The notes beneath the pieces were generated by a model that saw nothing but the letters and a program-made list of their open reading frames with translations, ran no database searches and was not told where the DNA came from. A DNA stretch of 64,000 nt. Origin: Halocafeteria seosinensis. Its lineage: Eukaryota; Sar; Bigyra; Bicosoecida. Positions 19,101 to 25,296 of this stretch are shown piece by piece. The position numbers and the translations under genes were made by a program. Each line of letters opens with the position of its first letter. Positions within the stretch are counted from its first letter, which is position 1. The DNA is taken from NCBI GenBank assembly GCA_001687465.1, contig LVLI01000117.1, positions 56,067-120,066 on the forward strand. Direction: 5' to 3'.

Positions 19101-21901
19101 TTCGCGAACTTCAGGTAGTCCTTCTTGAGTTCCTGCCCTTTTGAGCCCTCCAACAAACCAGGCATCGAGCGGAATTTCAAAACGGGTTTCTTCTGCCGCA
19201 AATACAGTGAGTGCGCCCAAGCGATAGCACCCGCTACAGGAGGGTAATTCTTATACACAGGAGGATTATCCTTGTTCTTCGAAAAGAGGTCAGCTGTCTG
19301 AGCTAACTCCTGTCGGGCTTGTTCAATGATATTGTCGTGCTTTCCCAGAAGCAACTCTTTAATTGACTGCCGCAGCTGCATGTGTTGAAACTTTTCTAAG
19401 AGATTAAACGCGCCTTCAGCACTTCGTAGGCGCGCAAACGCGCTATTAATGAACTGTCGAGTACTCTCTTCAATTTTTTCAACGTTTTCTTCAAATCGTT
19501 CCATTTGTTGGCGCCACTTCAATACTGCTTGCCTCGACGTGTCGTACATTTTAAAGTTCATTTTCGAGCTTCCAAGAGGACGTTTTAGGTTCTCCACTCG
19601 CTTCACAACTTCCCGAATTTGTTGCTGATCCGTCGTAAGGGCAGCCATTTCAGGCGCTTTAAAGAAACGTTCAAATTCATCGGTAGTTTGCACTACACGG
19701 GCAAGGTCGTCGAGTATAGAAACCATGTAGTCTGTTCTTCCAAACAACTTCTGTTTAGGAAATTCCCAACGCCTCTCGATTTGAGCATCTTCTATGCTTT
19801 GTCTCGCCTCCATATAGCTAGACTTCCATGTCTGGAGGACAGCTTTTGCCTCTTCCATCAGTTTCAATGCTTCATTTGAAGGCAGTCGGAGAACGCTCCG
19901 AACATTTACTTCATTAGACACCTTCTCTACAAGTTCTGCCTCTATTCCTTGCATCAAGGGATACATCTGATGATCAGTGTTATAGTGTCTAGACACGATC
20001 CAAACCATTTTCAAAGCAGTCATCATGCCCGGTATAGTGTTGGTAATGGCATTTAGAGATCCCGACTGAAGCTGTTTGAAGTGACGCTCAACAGTTCCCA
20101 GAAATTTCACATTATCTCTCGCCTCTACAAACTGTCGAGAAAGCTCCTCCTTCTGGGTCTTAAACTGCTCAAGCTGGGGTTCCTCAGCGTATTCTAACGT
20201 CGCTACGATCTTATTTGCTTGAGGTGAAGTGACCTGCTCGTATACAGCAGAGAGTGTCGCATTCCGAGCCCGCCAATGCTCAATCTCACTCATCGGGCGC
20301 ACGCTGCTTCGCTTCTCCGCAGCAGCATTCAGTTCTCGCAACACAGACGAGATAGTCTCAGTCCAGCCCAAGACGGTATCCAATATAGTGGCACGTAGCT
20401 GGGAATCCTCCGCAGCAGCCGCTGGATCTTCGATCGTAACCTCCGGCATTTCCAGCTTGACGTCACTCTTAACTTGCTGCTTTGTGTGCTGGATATGTTT
20501 CGAAAACCTTTGAAACGAGCTCTTGAATTCACCACGAACGGAGTCACCAACACTGCTGGCACCACTCTCGACTTCCGCCGGTTGAGGTATTTCAGGCTGA
20601 TGCTGGGCCTGTTGCTGCGCAGTGTTGATGGTTCCTGTACCCCAGCCAGACGAAGCAGTGCCTCCAATACCCCGGCCGCCCACTGTGGAAGTACCTTTCC
20701 GACCACCAAACGCAGAGGCGGCACCTCCAAATGCGGAAGCTGCGCCAGATTTTCCTCCACCGCCCATAACGGATCCGGAAGCCAGTGATTGCCCATACGC
20801 AACGCTGCCTGCAGCACCGCCTCCACCGCCTGAGCCCACAGTACCCAGATCCTCGCTTTGTCGCTCCAGTCCTTCAGCTCCGCCAGCAGCGGCAGCTCGA
20901 CTTGCAAATTGCGGTTGCAAAGAAGGAGCAAAAACATCCCCAAGAAAAAACTGTAAACTGCTCAGTACATCGGCTGAAAGACATCCAAATTCGATCGCCT
21001 GAGAGATGTAATCTTCAAAGTCGGTACCCTCTGGGGCAACGATGGCACCATCAACCCCTTTAACCATGTACACGCCATCAAATTCCTCAGGTGGTTGATT
21101 CTCTTCGGACTTGTTCTGCCCGTCGGCAGTCGAAGAAGAGGCATCATCTCTTTCTTCATCTTCTTCGGCAGCCTCAATCTCCACATGACCTTTATTTTTG
21201 TCTTCGTTAGCAGCGAGTGTTTCAGGGAATTTGTTCATAGCCACGTGTAAAACCATCACATCCTCGACGACTGTTTCGACCCTAGTTACTTCGATTGTTT
21301 TGAATTTCTGTTCTTTTCGACTTTCCCCATCTTCTTCTCCCGAAGAGCCCTCATCTTCGTCAGAGTCTTTCCCATTTTCATCGCCGGGTCCACTTTGTGC
21401 CGGCTTCTTCATATCTTCTTTTTCCTGCTGCGCATCTTCTGCATTGCGTTCATCAGAACCGGGTCTATTCTCCTTATCACCGTTGGCTTTCCCTTCTTCT
21501 TGATTTTCAGTGTTCTCCCTGTCCTCGTTTTCATGCTGTGAACCCTCCTCGCTTGAGCCTCCTGATCCTTTTGAGGAAGGCGTAGCTGGAACCTGCTGCT
21601 CTTCAACAACCTCTCGTTGTATCTCTTTCGGCTTCGTTGTCGCGTGGAAGAACAATGATGTCTGACTGGGACACTCTTCACTAATGAACCGACGTACAGC
21701 TTCTCCATTTAACTCAGGATCTGAATCATCAGCGACCATTTCTTCCCAGGCGTCGTCCTGGAACTCAAAGTACTCCTTTATCACATCCTTTATCCATTCC
21801 ATGGGAGTCTGCGGTCCCTTGCTAACTTGCTGTGTCGGAGAGGGCTGCTCATCCCCTTCCTCTTGCCCATCATGCGATTCATCGTCCCTCGACGAATTCA
21901 T
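7145..21901 (-). CDS. DNAH10: Inner-arm dynein heavy chain, I1/f beta type (DNAH10 family)
   Basis: One uninterrupted reading frame of 4,918 codons encodes an axonemal dynein motor. Four P-loops are visible: AAA1 GPAGTGKT near residue 2265, AAA2 GPTGGGKS near 2550, AAA3 GETGTAKS near 2890 and AAA4 GVGGSGKQ near 3245. A coiled-coil stalk with the microtubule-binding tip follows (about 3490-3775), then AAA5, AAA6 and the C-terminal domain (LWLTTEPTDKFP, FTNAAKDLWRNL). The stretch around AAA1-AAA2 (ICEIMLFSEGF, LSKQYHYDWGLRALKSVLVM, LFPGLDCPRV) fits DNAH10 better than outer-arm or monomeric inner-arm chains, so this should be the beta chain of two-headed dynein I1/f, which shapes flagellar bending. 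The N-terminus is acidic, and a Gly/Ala-rich run lies near 340-430. The lack of any intron contrasts with most neighbouring genes. Confidence 0.93.
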   Translation of the reverse strand: MNSSRDDESHDGQEEGDEQPSPTQQVSKGPQTPMEWIKDVIKEYFEFQDDAWEEMVADDSDPELNGEAVRRFISEECPSQTSLFFHATTKPKEIQREVVEEQQVPATPSSKGSGGSSEEGSQHENEDRENTENQEEGKANGDKENRPGSDERNAEDAQQEKEDMKKPAQSGPGDENGKDSDEDEGSSGEEDGESRKEQKFKTIEVTRVETVVEDVMVLHVAMNKFPETLAANEDKNKGHVEIEAAEEDEERDDASSSTADGQNKSEENQPPEEFDGVYMVKGVDGAIVAPEGTDFEDYISQAIEFGCLSADVLSSLQFFLGDVFAPSLQPQFASRAAAAGGAEGLERQSEDLGTVGSGGGGGAAGSVAYGQSLASGSVMGGGGKSGAASAFGGAASAFGGRKGTSTVGGRGIGGTASSGWGTGTINTAQQQAQHQPEIPQPAEVESGASSVGDSVRGEFKSSFQRFSKHIQHTKQQVKSDVKLEMPEVTIEDPAAAAEDSQLRATILDTVLGWTETISSVLRELNAAAEKRSSVRPMSEIEHWRARNATLSAVYEQVTSPQANKIVATLEYAEEPQLEQFKTQKEELSRQFVEARDNVKFLGTVERHFKQLQSGSLNAITNTIPGMMTALKMVWIVSRHYNTDHQMYPLMQGIEAELVEKVSNEVNVRSVLRLPSNEALKLMEEAKAVLQTWKSSYMEARQSIEDAQIERRWEFPKQKLFGRTDYMVSILDDLARVVQTTDEFERFFKAPEMAALTTDQQQIREVVKRVENLKRPLGSSKMNFKMYDTSRQAVLKWRQQMERFEENVEKIEESTRQFINSAFARLRSAEGAFNLLEKFQHMQLRQSIKELLLGKHDNIIEQARQELAQTADLFSKNKDNPPVYKNYPPVAGAIAWAHSLYLRQKKPVLKFRSMPGLLEGSKGQELKKDYLKFAKTIDSYIKQHYAGWALQVESQVTDLLKQPVLGPELFPSPLLPGDIMSPDGKANPWNRQSGDHPRMEDKEVLAEAGEGIILAAGAAAAATANAKRGPGVDYEAMCLPSPPFIVNFDPELLTIIRESKLLDRLGFDIPESALNVALQEGKFHDYRARLSSLLRRYHSVLGQLRPVEASLLQHHLAELRSAVRPGFTPLNWNSLHIIAYIDDVSRALTEFENVLSQVRKSTDILEDVVQSISQTVLIGAEDFPPSILPMEVSDFYEHVTQKADSRLEELVSKYRSIRPVMSQIEGFIAHSSTGAAKEMSEFYKYWERRIYNAISQMILASLGALQGILNIPFDVRTKHGQGANTEIPLKPGSMSTSTEAAATRAAGAPVDPSLEPVEWPAFPPVIRVKVTHQSDDIFSMHPPMISVAKHIYNLHKFMGKAAQRFVRWIDGTCIEAEVPTEEGQTAPDFSFYSDIRHNPAINHMTLRMDALYSVVKDVNQFTSAWENYGKEYGLWESRPPGKMDKLIEKCPPVNYFEARLDVFARLADKVREAQTQKLIGFLWVDCQPVAVACRNQAESLVAEFGRVLSVIASQKLKAINERIESSHEQLDVDPQDLPELKQLLNSIKTIRESKLELELEAMDIQERYRLLKRHQDRIDLDDDDLHAADRIDTDIHKLQNAALTKDARLVRVKEKFKDVTVQDVEQFKQECEEFHQSYFSSGPAQPSINLDEGLELLQEYKRRLQEMESRRDDLTNAQLLFGLERSKYPPLVEVRDDIEKVNQLYEVYSEQKAFTESQSNMLWSALDINTLNRGVEAIVEKMRKLPKELKDMSLFDSINAEVNAFKDSLPLIQSLKNEAMKERHWKKLMETTGVQFNMNPHTFTLQKLFEMNLSKYSEEIEEIVNEAMQEMKIEKELRKIETKWHSTDFTLSEYHKDGQFRSYLIVPDEEVKNDLEDHTLQLQAMSGSRFVANFMDQVQRWSKNLTVVSETLDTWHSVQQRWQYLEGIFVGNEDIKQQLPDEAKKFGEIDKAFKGLMSTVSKNPNIVDACVSEGRQSLLEDLAERLDKCQKSLSEYLNSKRNSFPRFFFISDDELLAVLGSSEVTGIQEHLLKLFNNVKSLGFARGNSVINKLTSSEGEWFSTLDAAPVEGPVEEWMSGVEDEMQKSLHQITKKGVYEYAHMKRSEWVSKQLGMVTMVGSQIWWTWGTEDTFRRVAKGDKYAMKKFASKLTEQLMELVAVVREPLDEMTRIKINTLLIIDVHARDIIDQFVRDSILDAREFAWESQLRFYWDRDKDDIEIRQCTGKFGYGYEYMGLNGRLVITPLTDRCYMTLTQALTFKLGGSPAGPAGTGKTETVKDLAKNLALPCFVINCGEGLDYRAMAAIFSGLAQVGAWGCFDEFNRINIEVLSVVSAQLRSLQNALLYEKETVDIGMGQEIRIKQQVGIFITMNPGYAGRTELPANLKALFRPVTMVVPDLLQICEIMLFSEGFEYAKVLAKKMTTLYRLAKEQLSKQYHYDWGLRALKSVLVMAGSLKRQYSDMTEELVLMRSLRDSNMPKFVYEDVPLFHGLIEDLFPGLDCPRVGYPELKTALEEEFERNTMRHDDEKKFQLQVDKCIQLYETMLTRHTTMIVGPTGGGKSTVRNALQKASSPAFGKTVKTFTLNPKAITVNELYGIMDPETRDWQDGVLSKLFRECNRPLPKGKEDEVRWIVYDGDVDAVWVENMNSVMDDNKLLTLPNGERIQLVDHCKMLIEVFDLQYASPATISRCGMTYVDPKNLRYYPYYYRWLKLRTAERPTEHASLMELYEKYIPRCVEFVLEGELPEDGSNEDAQPPCSFAVQRTELNLVTQLCSMLDGLLVSDEEYTDFDLLEGYYVYAVIWSIGAVLQDDQRSRFEEFVKRTAEIALPENIYHNFYDGDMRKWRSWHEEVPEYEPPVPFEFNKILVPTADSVMYTALLKKMVNVSRPTIFVGETGTAKSVTIQNFLRELDQDSFAFLNMNFSSRTTSKDVQSNIEANVDKRSGKIFGPPVGKKLMIFIDDMNMPKIDIYGTQQPIALLKFLLEHGSMYDREKDLELKRFQDLMFVAAMGPPSGGRNSVDPRFLSLFSMFNLTAPTDDVLQHIYGSILERFAGKFPEPVQEACEKLTPCTLELYKEIVERLPPTPNKFHYIFNLRDLGRVYEGLCQATTDKFTSSVEFVRLWRNEMERVFCDRLISDSDREFVTGLISEQIEAHFSEDSEEILKDPLVFGDFRLAARRIVDDAEDPQLYEDLGDYDSVKPILDEVLEEYNHQKREMQLVLFKMAIEHLTRIYRIIRLKRGNALLVGVGGSGKQSLTKLATFLAGYRLFQITLTRRYTERDFREELKELYKMLGEGPVVFLFTDAHVVEEGFLELINNMLTTGMVPALYDSDEKDNLSNSVMQEVKDAGLYPTKENCWNFYVNKCRDNLHLVLAMSPSGDTLRRRCRNFPGLVSNTVIDWFFPWPSEALNKVATFFLRNEDLNTDTKESIIEHMVHVHETVVQSSEQFAKELRRHNYVTPKNYLDFIWNYQKQMSDNSNRLQTRIGRLEGGLSKLKEAQETVDTMSGELKVKKADVDQKTVEVEKMIEEIETRQKTADKQAEEAQQKAAELEKMNEEIKEQSAQANESLEAAIPALEAAAAALENLDSKDINEIKAFAQPPEGVKNACLCVLYLKPSGREDDQGGWKACKSMMADARFLERLKNYDKDRITDKQMKKVNSLMKSANMTYEGMKSVSRAGAGLFQWVTALSHYYDVAKNVKPLRDRVKELETQQTKAQKELTDINNKLEKLREEISQLNKDYKKNSAELQNLQESAALMEKRLTSASKLISGLGSEEERWTGDITKLQDQHKRLIGDCLIAAGFLSYLGAFTFDYRKSLIYNDWLKSIANKQLPHTEEFDIEKFMVTDATVQTWAAQGLPADTHSVMNGILTTQASRFPLCIDPQQQAVKWIKNKEGDNLIVSTFLDSGFMRQMELAIQYGKPFLFEAVDEELDPMIDPILEQNTYMEGQQRMIKLGDKDIEWDANFRLFMTSKLSNPHYSPEIMGKTMIINYSVTLQGLQDQLLNVVVSNERPDLEKQFNELVTEMSENMQMLEKLEEELLRNLNSSTGNLLDNEELISTLENAKSKSVEIKGKLEESTVTKADIDKARTIYTSAARRGSILFFAVTGLANIMRMYEISLASFLSVFERSLKLSARDANVEKRLGYIIQETTEQIYDFTCTGIFERHKLMFSLQMTTMIMEGDNELNRDELDFFLKGDVSVGAPETEKPVDWISDKGWKDLMKLKTMTTSDYWPQLIDHIQNNLDVWKEWYDKEAPEQEPLPAGFSDMLNNFQHLLVFRCFRADRVYNGVKRFVMHVMGERFVQPPVLNYHRIFNQSTALSPVVFILSPGADPQSDIQSLGIEKGFPPPSKLKFLALGQGQEKKAEELLHLGSQRGYWILLQNCHLLLSWLQNLERFIQTLKEPHPDFRLWLTTEPTDKFPLGILQQSLKVVTEPPDGLKLNMRALYSRLTQADLEECPHPAYRPLVYVLCFLHAVLLERRKYGKLGMNVNYDFNESDFRVSRQLMSTYLLKAWENNDEMIPWGSLKYLIGDAMYGGRVSDDYDRRVLNTYLDEYMGDFLFDENQPFYFSRADFDYDLPPWGSIDTYIEKVETLPLVSGPGVYGLHPNAEINYFTNAAKDLWRNLIDLQPRSSTAAGGVSREEHIGNSVADLLEQVPEPEDTHNIRRRLVPEGSAPTPTQVVLFQELERWNFLVTSMKRSLLDLQRALAGEIGMSDQLEEIGDAIFDGRIPRLWKSLAPDTQKPLGSWMQHFRSRHLQYQSWIDHGEPTVIWLSGLHIPESYLTALVQSTCRRRNWPLDKSTLYTEVTHYRTSEDVPGPSEDGCYVSGIYLEGASWDFERNVLREQRPKVLIEELPIVQIIPIEASKLKLHGTFQTPVYVTQQRRNAMGVGLVFDAFLNTEHHESHWVLQGVAMCLNTDE

Positions 21902-22481
21902 CGTTATGGACGAGAAAATGCTCTGGTAGAGTTCCTAACGGTTAAGTCCGATAGTGGCCCCCCCAACGTGGGCTTTCAGCTCCCGCTTACGCAATCGCGG
22001 CAACCGGGAGCAGCGATACCACTGTGTGCACACTTGCAATAGCTTAAGTGTGACCTTGTCAACATGCGGTTTGAGCATTTACTAACGTCGGTATCGCATA
22101 TAACGAGTCTACTGCGAGATTTTCAAACTCGAGATTCAGAGCGAAGGAAAGATTGTCTGGATGGGAACAAGAAAAGATTGCTGTGTCGCGTGACTTCACA
22201 AGCAGCTTTTGGCGACCCAGACAAGAAATAGATTAGATTGAGCGTGTTGATATCGGTAGCGTAGGGACATGACCTCCAAAAGAGTAGTATTGTATTAGAT
22301 AGATAGATAGATATAGTGCTTCATTCCATGAGATTACAGTCGGGAGAACGCAAAATTATGGCCTAGAGCGTGGGTCGCAATTCATGGTTGAGCAACCGGC
22401 TCCCTAGAATCGATCAAGCCCCTCAAGGAAATGGAACCTTCATAGCAGTTTCTAGCTTAGTGTAATACCGGTATCAACAAG
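21902..22481. promoter_or_regulatory. Divergent spacer, dynein / TMEM180-like gene
   Basis: 580 bp between two divergent start codons. Apart from a short tetranucleotide repeat I see no coding exon, RNA gene or other repeat. Both promoters must lie here. Confidence 0.5.
22296..22313. repeat. (TAGA)n microsatellite
   Basis: A run of about four and a half TAGA units lies in the spacer upstream of the TMEM180-like gene. It is short and probably neutral. Confidence 0.8.
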
Positions 22482-24140
22482 ATGCATTTGGATAGCAAGA
22501 GCTGGATGAATCTCCTGAAGCGCTATGCATCGCAATGGGCGATTGCCAATCGACGCTATGTCGTGTTTGGCGCTGTGATGCTCGGAAGCTCCTTGATGAA
22601 TAACCTCTTCGTGACATACTACATCATGTTTTTTACCCAGATTGAGGTTTTGGATTCATCGTGGTTTTACATTGGGCAAATAGTCTTTGCCATTTGGAAT
22701 GCTATCAACGACCCTTTGTTTGGATGGCTCTCAGACAACGCCGTGACAGCTCATTCCAGAACTGTCCAAAGACTAAGAACCGTCCGTATAGGAGGATACG
22801 TGTGGGTAGTGTCCTTTGTTTTGCTATGGTACCCTTGGTCGACGCCGTTTGGCTTTCAGTCGCCTCGACTGAGGAGTCTTCTAGCTGGTCTGCATTTTAT
22901 CACTTCCCTCATCCTCTACGACGGGGGTCTGTCGTACGTTGAGGTAAATCACGGTGCTTTATTGACGGAAATAGCAAGTACATCTCAAGAACGGGCCCGA
23001 TTTAATATGTGGTCTGCCATATGGGCTGGTATCGGATCATTATCTTCGCTGTTCGCTCACATAAAGTGGGATAAAGACGACTTGTCGCACTTCCAATTTG
23101 TTGTTTGGATCGTTGCACTGATCTCAGTAGTTAGTTTCGAAGTGTCCACAAGACAACTGGAAGGATGGAGCAAGCATTACTCTCCCGCCAAAAGTGATAC
23201 CAAGCAAGTTAGTTTAGAACATCGGCGAAAGCATATGAGTAAGCGGGACAAAGAAGGGAGCTCCAAAAGCTCCGCCACGTTTTCTATGTTCATTTCCCAA
23301 CTCATGAACCATCGCAACTTCATGATATTTGCCGCTCTCTCAGCAATTCAGGTAAGTATCCAAAACAAAATGCTTTCTTGATGACTTCATTATGCTTCAA
23401 CCTTAGCTCCTGCACAGGCGTTTGATTGTACATTTGAGAAGAATTTTTTTGCCGCCTTCATGGATAGTTTAGCCGGTTCCCGCGTCAGCCCAGAATTGCG
23501 TGGAAGCGTCATATCTGCATCTTTTTTGTTACCTCATGCTTGTACGGTGATCGCTACTCCTGCAATTCGTAGATGGGGAATGTACGATACTATGCAGGGT
23601 TTGCTCATTGTGAGGATTGGATTCGTCGTGGCTGCAATGGCTACGACTGTGGCCATGAATTATGTACTTCCGTCACTGGTCTGGATTTCTTATGGAATTT
23701 GTGGTTTTATGCTGATCAATAGGGTGGCGTCGGAAGCAACTTGCAGATTGTTTCCGTTGATTCTTTCTGACCTTATTGATGAAGACAGTGTCATCAATAA
23801 CCGGTCCAAGGGACTTTCCTCGTCAATCATCGGAACGGCATCGTTTACGTCTAAAATATCGCAGTCGCTGGCCCCCATGGTTGGCTTTTACGTGACCCCA
23901 ATCGGATCCCTATCCTCGAGCTTGCCACCAGAAGAGTATGGTGTCGAATCTGCTAAAAGGGTTGTACCCACTACAACTGGACTGTGGTGGATCCTCTTAG
24001 TAATACCTGTTCTTTGCATTTTGCTGGAGCTAATGTTATGGAAAATGTATACACTTAGGGGCAAGTACCTGAAAAGGATCCAGAAGACTCTCTCCAAACA
24101 GGAAGAGACTATATATGAGCCATCAGAACAAACAGTATGA
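22482..24140 (+). CDS. MFSD13A: TMEM180/MFSD13A-like major facilitator protein
   Basis: Two exons (22482-23351 and 23418-24140, 66-nt intron, joint ATT CAG|GCG TTT) give 530 residues with about 10-12 membrane helices. The helix-2/3 loop reads WNAINDPLFGWLSD, the Asn-Asp-Pro signature of the GPH/MFS_2 cation-symporter group. The second half carries LSDLIDEDSVINNRSKG and, near its start, a CTFEKNFFAAF segment, both matching the order seen in animal TMEM180. A central loop of about 50 residues is basic and Ser-rich. The substrate is not known for this family. The stop codon lies inside the first unit of a tandem duplication, so the last residues (EPSEQTV) are part of that repeat. Confidence 0.85.
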
Positions 24141-24232
24141 AGGCTGTTACATCTGAATTCAGGGTTTGGAACGACCTCATCAGAACAAACGGTATGAAGA
24201 ATGTTCATCTGAATTCAGGATTTGGAACCACC
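24121..24232 (+). repeat. Two-copy tandem duplication across the stop codon
   Basis: Units 24121-24177 and 24178-24232 start with the same CATCAGAACAAAC and share TATGAAG, TTCATCTGAATTCAGG-like and TTTGGAAC blocks, differing by a few substitutions and a 2-nt deletion. The first unit contains the TGA stop of the TMEM180-like gene. Confidence 0.85.
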
Positions 24233-24725
24233 GCCTGAAGCTGAGACCGTTGAGGCAAACAGAAGCTTAACCAGCGACGATTCTTAAATTAACGTGTATT
24301 TTGTATTAGGAGTATTGACATTATTGAGAGCGTGACGAATGTCTTAAGCGCACCGGCAATAGCTACGCGGTGCTTATAATAATTAGTGCCACTTCTTGGT
24401 CTCGCCTTCTTTGGACGTTAGATATGGTGGTACGCCGGCAGCATCACGCATACGGATCAATTAAGCTAAGATAGGAAGCGCGAAATTTTTATCCTATATA
24501 TCAAGGCACAGATGCGGTGGTTGGTGTGATCATGCACTTCCCGTTAGTTGTCAGTTCGCACAAGGCTCTACTCCTGGCATCTCAATGCATGCCGTTGCCA
24601 TATTACCATAAGTTGGTACGCTTCCGCTAGTTCTCCGTTGAGCTCTTGTGTCTGTAAATAAATAACGATACACACACTCACTACTTCATTTAATGTGCAC
24701 TCCGGCGATTGTCGAAGTTACCCGC
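24233..24725. other. Convergent spacer after the TMEM180-like gene
   Basis: 493 bp between the tandem repeat and the RPA12 stop codon. It is moderately AT-rich and presumably holds two 3' untranslated regions. I see no gene or structured element. Confidence 0.45.
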
Positions 24726-25143
24726 TTACCCGCACTTAGGACACTCGTAAAACACTGTTTGACCCTCATCCGCTGACCTTAATTGCATGGTATAAAAGAG
24801 CATTTGAGGATTCTTGCAACTTGGACACTCTTCGTCGACCTGGATTAGACGGAATGACAACCAGAAATGTCGTGAATCCCCCCAGAAAGGATGAAGTTGT
24901 GCTTCCACGACCTACCATTGCTCTATGTTTCTCATGAGACGCTGTTTGTTCCTTTCTCTGCTGATGTAATTCAGTTTGCCACGAGTGCTGAGGCTGCTGA
25001 CGACTGTATGTCACTGACACGGAGGCCAAATTCTTCATGTTGGTTTGGTAGGAGCAATATCGGCATTCCAAAGTGGGCGTGTCACTGAGGATGAACAGAG
25101 ATCCACAGCGGGGGCAGAAGCTAGTACTGTTCACAGACTCCAT
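24726..25143 (-). CDS. POLR1H: RNA polymerase I subunit RPA12
   Basis: Two exons (24916-25143 and 24726-24839) splice ATG|GTC GAC to 113 residues. The N-terminal zinc ribbon is FCPRCGSL..LECRYCSY. The C-terminal TFIIS-like ribbon is CPSCKNPQMLFYTMQLRSADEGQTVFYECPKCG, carrying the invariant RSADEGQT loop that reaches the polymerase active site for transcript cleavage and termination in rRNA synthesis. The protein ends immediately after the last zinc ligand pair, a little shorter than the human subunit (126 residues). I chose the ATG at 25143 because it gives the usual short leader before the first ribbon. An in-frame ATG at 25176 would add 11 residues. Confidence 0.92.
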
Positions 25144-25296
25144 TGTGTGTGCTTTCAACGAGATCCAACAATACAAGGTGGTGTAAGTTTGATGAGTAAA
25201 CCCCTATATCTCATGGAAAGTGTTATTCTTGTGGGGAAAGGCAATCTAATGGGGTCCACTTCACAGAGCGACGCCGTTGTGAAGGAAGCTCTACAG
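25144..25296. other. Spacer between the SET gene and RPA12
   Basis: 153 bp between the end of the SET-domain gene and the start of RPA12, both on the minus strand. It must hold the RPA12 promoter and the SET gene 3' end. Nothing else is visible. Confidence 0.4.

Noticed and set aside
7145-21901. Many plus-strand open frames up to 261 codons inside the dynein gene
   Set aside because: They are antisense shadows of a long coding frame and their products show no recognisable features.
25144-25176. Eleven extra N-terminal residues for RPA12
   Set aside because: The inner ATG at 25143 gives the leader length normal for the family; the longer form cannot be excluded.
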